A stretch of DNA of 64,000 bases from Ancistrus triradiatus (taxonomy: Eukaryota; Chordata; Actinopteri; Siluriformes; Loricariidae). Under the pieces are notes generated by a model. It saw nothing but the letters and a program-made list of their open reading frames with translations, searched no databases and had not been told where the DNA came from. Positions 55,726 through 64,000 of this stretch are shown here, piece by piece (positions within the stretch are counted from its first letter, which is position 1; every line of letters begins with the position of its first letter). Where the stretch lies: contig JAJAGP010000046.1 in assembly GCA_025084515.1 (NCBI GenBank), positions 103,347 through 167,346 of the forward strand. The letters are read 5' to 3'. Position numbers and translations under genes: made by a program.

Positions 55726-57150
55726 GGACGGATGGATGAATGGACAGATGGATCAGTAGATGGATGGATGAGTGAATGGATAGAAAGATAGGGTGTTGAA
55801 TAAACAAAAGGATGGATGGATATATGGAGAAACAGATAAATAGATGGATAGATGGATGGATTTTTAAATGGATGGATGTGAAGATAGATGGATGGAGGGT
55901 TGGACGGATTTATGGATGGATGGATAGATAGGTAGATTGATTGATGGATGGATGGATGGATGGATGGATGGCCAGGAAGATCGGTGGATGGAGGGTTGGA
56001 TGGATTTATGGATGGATGGATGTGAAGATGGATAGATGGATGGAGGGTTGAACGAATTTATGGATGGATGGATAGATAGGTAGATAGATAAATGGATGGA
56101 TGGATGGAGGGGTGGATTAATGGACAGATTTATGGATGAATGGTTGGGTGGATGGACGGGTGGGTGGATTAATGAATGAATAGATGGTTGGATGGATGGA
56201 TGGATAGAATAGATTGAGTGTTGGACAAATGATGGATGGATAGATGGAGAAACAGATACATAGATGCACAGATGGATGGATTTATTGATGGATGGATTTA
56301 TGGATTTATGGATGGATGGATGTGAGGATAGATAGATGATGGATGGACTGGTGGATGGATGGATGGATGCAGGGTTGGACAGATTTATGGATGGATGAAT
56401 AGATAAGTGGATGGATGAATGGATGGGTGCGCGGATTTATGAATGTGTAGATGGATGGATGGGCAGATGCATGGATTTATGGATGGATGGATGAATGGAT
56501 GGGCAGATGGAGGGTTGAATAGGTTTATGGATGGATGGATGGATGTGAAGATAGATAGATGCATAGATGGATGGACGGGTGGATGGAGGGTTGGACAGAT
56601 TTATGGATAAATGGATGGATAGATAGGTAGATAGATTAATGGAATAGAGGTGGACAAACGGACGGAGTTATGGATGAATGGATGGGCGAATGGATGGGTG
56701 GGTGGATTTATGGAGGGATGGATGGATGGATGGGTAGATGCATCAATAGATGGATGATCCAGATACAGATACACAGATGGACAAATGGATGGATTTATGG
56801 ATGTGAATATAGATTGACAGATAAATGGATGGACAGGTGGATGGATGGATGGATGGATGGATGGGTGGATGGAGAGTTGGACAGATTTTTGGATGGATGG
56901 ATGGACGGATGGACAAATGGACAGATTTATGGATGAGTGGATGGATGGATAGATAGACAGAAAGAGTGTTGGATAAATAAAAGCATGGACGGATAGAATG
57001 AAAAACAGATACAAAGATGGACAGATGGATGGATGGGTGGCTGGATGGATTGAGAGTTGGACGGATTTGTCGATGGATGGATAGATGGGTGGGCGGATGG
57101 ATAGATGGATGGATGGATTTATGTATGTGTAGATGGATGGAGGGATGGTG
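55726..57150 (+). repeat. (GGAT)n array with higher-order structure
   Basis: About 1.4 kb of TGGA units with GATA and TTTATGG variants. A longer order recurs: GGATGTGAAGATAGAT, GGAGGGTTGGACGGATTTAT, then GGATAGATAGGTAGAT (near 55880, 56020, 56540). A rarer phrase, AAACAGATA with a preceding TTGGA or TTGAATAAA, occurs near 55796, 56221 and 56969. HPSI-type and DGWM-type ORFs are artefacts. Confidence 0.95.
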
Positions 57151-57159
57151 TTTGCTCAT

Positions 57160-57778
57160 AGGTATCAATGTTGCTCATATTAAGTGTTAGGGAGAAGCAT
57201 GGCACAGGGAGGAGGCGTCCCGGCAGTCTTCTGGCAGTGGGCAGAACCCAGTTTCTGACGCTGGCTCGGTTCTATTCAGATTCATGTTACCTATTCGATT
57301 CAGTTAAGCTTTGACTCACTTGACTGATTCGTAGAGTTCAATCAATGAATCAGTTCAAACATGACTTCCTGCTGTGATCGGCTGTTAGTTGCCATTACTT
57401 TGCGATGAGTTGCAACTGGATTGGAGGATGATCTCACCTTCACTATTCTTTGACCTTCCTAAATCGTTGACAATGTGAAATTCGAATCCACGATTCCAGC
57501 TCTTCACCATACGGATTGTGCCAGGCTTTCCCCGAAGGTCTGAGTAAATCCGATAAGTGTGCACTGCGTGTTTGTACAGCCGAAGCCCGGATGAATTCAT
57601 GTTATGTGTGACTTCCACCCGAGAGATTTCGGTAATGACGGACGTGTCTCACGATGTGTGTTTGCTTAAAGTCTGAGTCTGGATGGAGGTGAGCAAATGT
57701 GCAAAGGGTTTTACAAATGGCGTCACCATGTTCTTACTGTAGGCTTAGACCTTATACAGGCGTCCGTTTGCACACATT
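57160..57778. other. Unique sequence, no gene supported
   Basis: GAATCAGTTC-like short repeats near 57270-57360. A 77-codon minus-strand ORF (57385-57618) has no known domain. Confidence 0.5.
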
Positions 57779-57779
57779 G

Positions 57780-57885
57780 GCGGCATATCGGTTAAAATGA
57801 TGAGCTGTTGACCAGCAGGTTGATGGTTCAAGTCCTGCTGCTTCCAAGCTTCCACTGTTGGCTTCTGAGCAAAGCTCTTAATTTT
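57780..57885 (+). repeat. Old, diverged SINE copy
   Basis: GCGGCATATCGGTTAAAATG (A-box area), CAGGTTGATGGTTCAAGTCC (B-box) and CTTCCACTGTTGG with TTGAGC-like follow SINE order, with more divergence than the other copies. Confidence 0.6.
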
Positions 57886-57889
57886 CAGT

Positions 57890-59265
57890 TACTTGATTAG
57901 AAGAGAATTCAGGAAGCTGTAGTAAATGTTTACAGTGCACAGCTGGCAGTAACCAGTGGTTGTGGGTTGTGGTTGGACAGCGGCAAAAATGGGCACATTT
58001 TGGAATTTGTTCTTTCCTATCATAATTGAATAGAATTGCTAAGAGCTTGGTTGCTAAAGTGAACGGACGTTGATTGGTTGGCCATCACATGCTGCCTGCC
58101 TGCAACAAGTTGCTGACTGAAGTCAACTATAGGAAATGTATGGCACCCAAAAATGGTGCCATATTAAAAACCGGAAATATCAGTGAATTAAGGGCAGGTT
58201 AAGGTTGGAAAGTGGAGATAATGAGAGACAATTAGTCAGTGTTGTCAGCTTTTATAAATGTACATATCCTCAGTAATTATTCATTGTGCAAAAGAATGGC
58301 GTTCAACAGTCGGATTAGCTTCTCGACTAAGATGAATTTGGCTCCAGGCTGGTGAGCGTCCTGAATCGTAAATCACAGTGAATAAAAGAATGTTCCTGTT
58401 GGGGATGTTTAGTGATTGTGCCTTATCCTAAACGCACGTCTGGAGCTGTAATTTAGAAATTGACTCTGAGGTTTGTCTTACTTTAGCAGGAGTATCTCAT
58501 TTAGAGCAAAGAAATATCAAACTACTACTACAAACAGGCTTCTGATTTCATAGACTAGTGAAGGCATACATGATCAAAAGTCGCTGTCAACAAAACAGAG
58601 CATCGGTTATAATCAGAGCTGTCCATTTGTTTCGGCTCCCGAGCTATGGGTCAGATATTTCAGGGGCTTGGCTATAGGGAAATCAAAATGGAGAATCTTC
58701 ACTAAACTGAATCTCATTTTTGCCAGGCAAAAAGTGGAAATGTAACGTAACCATGGCAGCAATATGGTGCAACAAAGCAGCCGGAAGTCGTTCGTTTTCT
58801 GCACGAGCTGGGAGTATCAGCACCCTTTGCTCGACTCTCTTCCTCCAGGATTGGACCTGTGCCATGCTGCTTTCCTTAGGAAAGGTTTTTTATATGATTT
58901 CTGTATAAACATGTCGACTTTTCTGTTCACTAAATCCTTTACGTGCTAATCACTATCAATATTAGATTGTAATATTAGTTATGTATGCATAAGGAGCCAT
59001 CACAGGGCCTACTGGGTTTGCAGTTGCAGTGCTGGGGATTATCCGTCTCCCTCATACAGCCAGTCATGTATTTACATAAAGCCTGACTGAGCTGTAAGAG
59101 ACCTGACCCAGGTCCTGCGCTGGCCGGGTGCCCACAGCAAATAGGCTACTGTTACTACTGCTAATAAAATGGAGTATCACATTAATTTGTAGCTGTTGTC
59201 TTCATTCTAATTCTAATAAAGAAGTATGCTAATTTCTGTTATTAATGTTGATTTATTTTATTTTA
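57890..59265. other. Unique sequence, no gene
   Basis: Overlapping short ORFs at 58613-58949 on both strands are unsupported. No repeats recognised. Confidence 0.5.
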
Positions 59266-59268
59266 TAG

Positions 59269-59282
59269 CAATAATAATAACA

Positions 59283-59331
<49 letters not shown>

Positions 59332-59351
59332 CACCAGTAATAGTAACAATA

Positions 59352-59385
<34 letters not shown>

Positions 59386-59386
59386 G
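59269..59386 (+). repeat. (AAT)n and (ATT)n arrays, inverted
   Basis: AAT units at 59269-59328 face ATT units at 59355-59386, giving a potential A/T hairpin. Confidence 0.95.
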
Positions 59387-59491
59387 TATATTGCTGTTGT
59401 TTAAACAAAGAATTTTTTTGTTTTAGAAACTTTTTAAAATATTATTTATATTATTTTTGACAGGATTTTTGCCTTAATTGTCTTGGTCACA

Positions 59492-59492
59492 C

Positions 59493-59527
<35 letters not shown>

Positions 59528-59528
59528 T
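59492..59528 (+). repeat. (TTTA)n microsatellite
   Basis: About nine ATTT units. Confidence 0.95.
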
Positions 59529-59773
59529 TATTACTAACTAATTTGGATCTATTTTACATTTTTTATATTTCATATTTAAGTTTGACTTCTTTTATACCTT
59601 GATCATACAAGGCTCATTTTCTGTCTTAAAAAGAAAAATACTTTTGAAATTTGTTGCAGCTGTTGTCATCATTATAATTATAAGAATAAATAAATAGACT
59701 ATATTAATACATTATATATTAATTTATGCTAATTTATTATATTAATGTTGATTTATTCTACTTTATAATAGTA

Positions 59774-59805
<32 letters not shown>
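59774..59805 (+). repeat. (AAT)n microsatellite
   Basis: About ten units. Confidence 0.95.
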
Positions 59806-59807
<2 letters not shown>

Positions 59808-59836
59808 ATTTATTTATTATTACCAGTATGTACTTT

Positions 59837-59841
<5 letters not shown>

Positions 59842-59884
<43 letters not shown>

Positions 59885-59949
59885 TGTATAAATAATAATT
59901 ATAAATTTGTGTGTGTGTATGTGTGTATGTGTGTATGTGTGTATGTGTG

Positions 59950-60010
<61 letters not shown>
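59842..60010 (+). repeat. Compound (TA)n - (GTGTGTAT)n - (TA)n array
   Basis: TA run to 59880, GTGTGTAT octamers from 59908 to 59955, then another TA run to 60010. ORFs on both strands are artefacts. Confidence 0.95.
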
Positions 60011-60011
<1 letters not shown>

Positions 60012-60014
60012 CAT

Positions 60015-60842
60015 ACACATGATGTGTTTTGTTTTTCCCAGTTATTACTTTTGGAACAGAATTGTTTTGATACTGCTGTTATTTATTTGTTTATTTTTAT
60101 GTATTTTGTTATTACTCCCTCCAGCTATTTAGATCTACCATGTCTTTCTTAATATTTCCTGTTTAAGTTCAATTTCTTTCAGACGTCCTCACAGGATGAT
60201 ACGAGACTCATTTTCCGACCTAAAAAGAAAAATAATCGCAATGGACCAATGTTTTGGATGCAGAAGCTTCACACTAAAGCTAATACTGACATGCCGGGCT
60301 GGGGCCGCCTGTGAGCTGCAGAGGTGATCATTACCCACTTGAGATGAACTTTAGTGTGCTAATAAGAGCCACAAATGGTTCACAGTATTTGCCTACCTTT
60401 AATTAATTGCGTCTGCCGTCGGCATGTGACCGCCAGTGTTTCATACCGAGTCCTTATTCTGTTATAAACCTCCAGTGAGCAATTAAGATTAATTGGGGAA
60501 TTCAATTAGGTCCATTCCAGCCGGTCAGTTAGCTCGCCTCCATTCTTCTGGTCAACTGGATTATCTGGGGCATTGCGAATCTAATTTTAACTCGTCAAAG
60601 GAAGGCCAGCATGAGGCATGTGTTAGGGGACGGCGGAGTCATAATCGACCGACCAATTAATCAATGAAGAAACATTAGCTCTTTATGATAATGGATGCTG
60701 GAGTGTGTAGGTTGTATGTATGATCATAGCATGAGCTCCACAGGACGGTAAATGGAGTACATTTACATTCCCTCTTGATTACTGATTAACCCTTTGGACC
60801 CAGACCGTTGTCTGTCAGCATGTGCCAAATGGCTGGAAGGCG
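60015..60842. other. Unique sequence, strong candidate conserved noncoding block
   Basis: 60240-60690 is repeat-free and full of homeodomain-like motifs: CTTTAATTAATTGCG near 60398, GCAATTAAGATTAATTGGGG near 60479, TCAATTAGG near 60502, GAATCTAATTTTAAC near 60577 and CCAATTAATCAATG near 60652. No ORF. Enhancer function is inference. Confidence 0.4.
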
Positions 60843-60844
60843 AT

Positions 60845-60878
60845 TGCAGGTGGCCTAAGACTTTTGTACAGCTCTGTA
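60845..60878 (-). mobile_element. Solo end of the AAAGTCTTAGGCC Tc1-like family
   Basis: CAGGTGGCCTAAGACTTTTG, TACAGCTCTG, then TA at 60879. Matches the right ends at 4016 and 31350. Confidence 0.65.
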
Positions 60879-60984
60879 ATTCTGTGTGTGTATAGATAGA
60901 TGAATTTGATTTGATTTTTATTTTTTGACGATGGTATATAAAAGCTGCCAATGCTCTGCTGACTCCACTGACACACCATGCATT

Positions 60985-61113
60985 CACATTTACATACGAA
61001 CAGTTGGCTAATGGCCCCTGATGCTTAGGAAGAGGGGGCGTGTCCTGAGAACCGAGAAATCCCCGTAAAGGTAGTGCTCAAGGGCCCAGTGACAGTTCTA
61101 GGGCTTAAACTCC
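60985..61113 (-). repeat. Degenerate SINE beside the Tc1 copy
   Basis: ATTCACATTTACAT and CAGTTGGCTAATGG resemble the tail. GTGCTCAAGGGCCCAGTGAC then GGGCTTAAACTCC matches the body and B-box. The head is missing where Tc1 sequence begins. Confidence 0.5.
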
Positions 61114-61116
61114 TTA

Positions 61117-62603
61117 AAGAATTTTCTATATTTCTGCATAAATATGACCTAAAACATCATCAGATTTTCACACAAGTCCTAAAAGTAGACAAAGAGAACC
61201 CAGTTAAAGAAATGAGACAAAAATATTATACTTGGTCATTTATTTATTGAGGAAAATGATCCAATATTACATATTAGTGAGTGGCAAAAGTATGTGAGCC
61301 TCTGCTTTCAGTATCTGGTGTGACCCCCTGTGCAGCAATAACTGCAGCTAAACGTTTCCTGTAGCTGTTGATCAGTCCTGCACACCGGCTTGGAGGAATT
61401 TTAGCCCATTCCTCCGTACAGAACAGCTTCAGCTCTGGGACGTTGGTGGGTTTCCTCACATTAGCTGCTCACTTCAGGTCCTTCTACAACATTTCCATTG
61501 TATTAAGGTCAGGACTTTGGCTTGGCCATTCCAAAAGATGACCTTTATTCTTCTGTAACCATTCTATGGTAGAACGGCTTGTGTGCTTAGGGTCATTGTC
61601 TTGCTGCATGACCCACCTTCTCTTGAGATTCAGTTCATGGACAGATGTCCTGACATTTTCCTTTAGAATTCTCTGATATCATTCAGAATTCATTGTTCCA
61701 TCAATGATGGCAAGCAGTCCTGGTCCAGATGCAGCAAAACAGGCCCAAACCATGATACTACCACCACCATGTTTCACAGATGGGATAAGGTTATTATGCT
61801 GGAATGCAGTGTTTTCCTTTCTCCAAACATAACACTTCTTTTAAACCAAAAAGTTCTATATTGGTCTCATCTTTCGTCCAAAAACATTCTTCCAATAGCC
61901 TTCTGGCTCGTCCACATGATCTTTAGCAAACTGCAGACCAGCAGAAATGTTCTTTTTGGAGAGCAGTGGCTTTCTCCTTGCAGCCCTGCCATGCACACCA
62001 TTGTTGTTCAGTGTTCTTCTGATGGTGGACTCATGAACATTAACATTAGCCAGTGTGAGAGAGGCCTTAAGCTGCTTTGTGACCTCACCAACTATTGCAC
62101 GCCTTGCTCTTGGAGTGATCTTTGTTGGTCGACCACTCCTGGGGAGGGTAACAATGGTCATGAATTCCCTCCATTTGTACACAATCTGTCTGACTGTGGA
62201 TTGGTGGAGTCCAAACTCTTTATAGATGTTTTTTAACCTTTCCAGCTTTCCATGAGCATCAACAACTCTTTCTCTGATGTCCTCAGAAATCTCCTTTGTT
62301 CATGCCACGATATACTTTCACAAACATGCGTTGCGAAGAGCAGACTTTGATAGATCCATGTTCTTTAAATAAAACAGGGTGCCCACTCACACCTGATTGT
62401 CATCCCATTGATTGAAAACACCTGACTCTAATTTATCAATTTCACCTTTAAATTAATTGCTATGCAATCCGAGAGGTTCACATACTTTTGCCACTCACTA
62501 ATATGTAATATTGGATCATTTTCCTCAATAAATAAATGACCAAGTGTAATATGTTTGTCTCATTTGTTTAACTGGGTTCTCTTTATCTACTTTTAGGACT
62601 TGT
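61117..62603 (-). mobile_element. Nearly full-length Tc1 element, outer ends lost
   Basis: The left arm runs from GAATTTTCTATATTTCTGC through CATCATCAGATTTTCACACA. The right arm ends at TTTAGGACTTGT (62603). Compared with the 15875-16872 copy, about 33 bp is missing on the left and about 75-80 bp on the right. The interior holds all transposase regions. It is the reference for deletions in the other copies of this family. Confidence 0.9.
61318..62308 (-). pseudogene. Tc1 transposase pseudogene, all DDE blocks recognisable
   Basis: The expected start ATG is GTG (62306-62308), and the Arg codon two codons later is TGA. The second helix-domain region (GRPTKITPRA, SLTLANVNVHESTIRRTLN) is in the 61856-62182 frame. 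The first catalytic block reads D-E-T-N-I-E-L-F-G near 61850-61875 in another frame. QDNDPKHTS is near 61590-61620, and SPDLNTMEML near 61510-61535 with a stop after. The tail NVPELKLFCTEEWAKIPPSR is in 61274-61459. Frameshifts and stops make it inactive. Confidence 0.9.
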
Positions 62604-62808
62604 CCTCCCTCCTGAGGTGTCTTGTTTCTCAAACGTTTGATTATTAAAATGTTTGTTAGTTAGCGTTTTATGTTAATAAAATCAAGGATAATCAAGGGTT
62701 CAGAAGCTCCAAGTCTTTCTCATATCCATCACATCTAAGCCCCAAAGGGCCCAGTACTGGTCCAAATGGTTGTGGTAATAATGTAGCTGTCTGTTTGTTT
62801 ATTTTCAG

Positions 62809-62889
62809 ACCCTGACGATGACGAGCAGAAGGTGAAGACCCAACGACCGAGATCAGCTGACCTGCCGGGGGTCTTCCAAGCTCAAACAG
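62809..62889 (+). CDS. Internal coding exon of an unidentified gene (partial)
   Basis: The acceptor is TGTTTGTTTATTTTCAG (AG at 62807-62808) and the donor is GTGAGG at 62890. The exon is 81 bp. Two of three plus-strand frames contain stops. The remaining one, starting at the third base, is fully open and gives 26 codons: PDDDEQKVKTQRPRS, then ADLPGVFQAQT. Both borders are phase 1, so it could be skipped without shifting the frame. The peptide is acidic, then basic and Ser/Pro-containing, with no domain I recognise. It lies 206 bp beyond the Tc1 copy. No other exon of the gene is supported in the window. Confidence 0.7.
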
Positions 62890-64000
62890 GTGAGGTCTGC
62901 TTCCATTCTGACCAATTCCCCATGATTTTGATGCCTTTAAAGAAACTGGTTGATGATTTTCAGTGGCCTCACACCTTAATCCACTCGTAGTGTAGCATGA
63001 CCTTGGACTGTCAATGCAAAAATCCTATACAAGACCGAGGCCTTCATCAAGCCCAAAGGTGCAGCTAGTTCACATGACCCTGAGCCATGTCCATCATTTA
63101 ATACCGAGCTCCTTTAGGATGAGAAAAAACCCTGGAATGCTTTTCCGAGCTGGATTCAATAGCAAAACGAACACATTTCCAGCTTTAGCACCGTGCCAGC
63201 CAGCCACAGTCGGCGCCCGTCCGAGGCCTCGGGCTCGGCGCAGATGACAAAACTCTGACTCACCCACAAGCAAATGAAGATGTAATGTGATTACGAGACA
63301 TGCAATTAATCCGATTTTCACATTCGCTGGCTGATGTCGCCTCCACGCAAGGGCGATTCGCAAGCAACAAAGAACGTCGCCTTGCAGCGTGGCCCGTGCC
63401 ACCGGCGTCCTCGTGCCACCCCTTCAGAACGGCGGATGCGCCCGCTCGCAGGCGTTACAGGAAAAAGAAAGGAGTAGCATGCATAAGCGATGCAGGCCCG
63501 GAGCATATGGCCTCTCTCAGAGCTGCCTACACCACTTAACGTCTGTCCTCGTTCTCTCATCTAACCTCAACAACTGGCACTCCAGCTCTGAGCTCCACGC
63601 TCGCGCCTTTCACGCGGCTTTGAATATCCGTGGCACGAGGCGTTCGGCAGAAGAAGAGACGCCCAGACGTCATGAGCTGCCTATTCATGCGCCTGTTCAT
63701 ACTTGATGTGCAGCACAGGCACAGCGAGGGTCCTGGAAATCATTGCCATTTCTGCTCACCACCTGTTTGTGCTTTCTCTCCAGAACGGGTGTCAGATATC
63801 AGGAGTACATCTAAAGCGCTCGTCTTTATTTAGTTATTTATTATGTGCAGAAATGTGTTAGATTTCAGTTGGTTCCCTGCAGAGACTGTGTTAGCTTAAT
63901 ATTTAGAAAATCAACATGTGGGAACAAAGGAAGTAAGAAAGATAGGAAGGCAGGAAATAAAAAAAATGGATGACATATAAATCTGAGAAAAGGGAGGACC
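62890..64000. other. Downstream intron; CpG-richer unique sequence
   Basis: No second exon was identified. 63180-63480 is CpG-rich for this window. It has CGGCGCCCGTCCGAGGCC near 63210 and GATGTAATGTGATTACGAGA then CAATTAATCCGATTTTCAC near 63280-63320, a candidate regulatory or conserved block. ORFs at 63094-63706 overlap on both strands and are unsupported. A purine-rich run begins at about 63920 and continues past the end. Confidence 0.4.

Noticed and set aside
56601..57168. HPSI-rich ORFs of about 140 codons
   Set aside because: Translations of the GGAT tetranucleotide array.

Overview
The window is teleost fish nuclear DNA, by content. It holds many Tc1-like transposon remnants with fish-type terminal repeats, tRNA-derived SINEs with an L2-like tail, a LINE 3' end, Penelope-like fragments, and very many AC/TG, AAT, TTCC and GGAT arrays. 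A catfish or another ostariophysan is possible, but that is only an impression. There is no operon, CRISPR array, rRNA or tRNA gene, and no complete host gene.

The only host coding sequence I can support is one 81-bp exon on the plus strand (62809-62889) with good splice sites and one open frame. The simplest reading is that most of the window is a very long intron, or intron plus intergenic DNA, upstream of that exon. Nearly all ORFs over 60 codons are shadows of simple repeats or of dead transposases.

Layout. 0-11 kb: unique sequence with Tc1-family deletion derivatives (2991-3508, 3637-4016, 8349-8887), other Tc1 ends near 6.3-6.7 kb and a degenerate minisatellite (5.9-6.8 kb). 11.0-14.2 kb: a composite of a LINE 3' end, a 32-bp minisatellite in two blocks, and a dead Tc1-like transposase between them. 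15.9-16.9 kb: a Tc1 deletion derivative with both ends and TA target sites. 18.8-24.0 kb: polypyrimidine DNA with a decayed higher-order repeat. 25.7-26.8 kb: a polypurine block with a roughly 135-bp period. 26.9-28.1 kb: TG/AC arrays and a GCTAACAA minisatellite. 29.1-31.4 kb: nested Tc1, Penelope-like, SINE and Tc1-like pieces. 32.4-32.6 kb: TA/TTA arrays. 36.2-40.5 kb: a SINE, transposon ends, a large Tc1 fragment and another dead transposase. 43.6-48.3 kb: polypurine satellite-like DNA with duplicated modules. 49-53.3 kb: SINEs and microsatellites. 53.5-54.6 kb: a 39-bp minisatellite. 55.7-57.2 kb: a GGAT array. 59.3-60.0 kb: AAT/TA arrays. 61.1-62.6 kb: a nearly full-length dead Tc1. 62.8 kb to the end: the exon and CpG-richer unique sequence.

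Between the repeats are unique blocks with homeodomain-like TAAT motifs and normal CpG content (for example 7.6-7.9, 20.5-20.7, 41.0-41.4, 46.4-46.6, 48.5-49.1, 60.2-60.7 and 63.2-63.7 kb). They look like candidate conserved noncoding elements, but this cannot be decided without comparison to other genomes. I found no new gene system. The most unusual content is repeat architecture: a minisatellite apparently built from transposon-end sequence, and strand-asymmetric purine/pyrimidine blocks with hidden higher-order periodicity.
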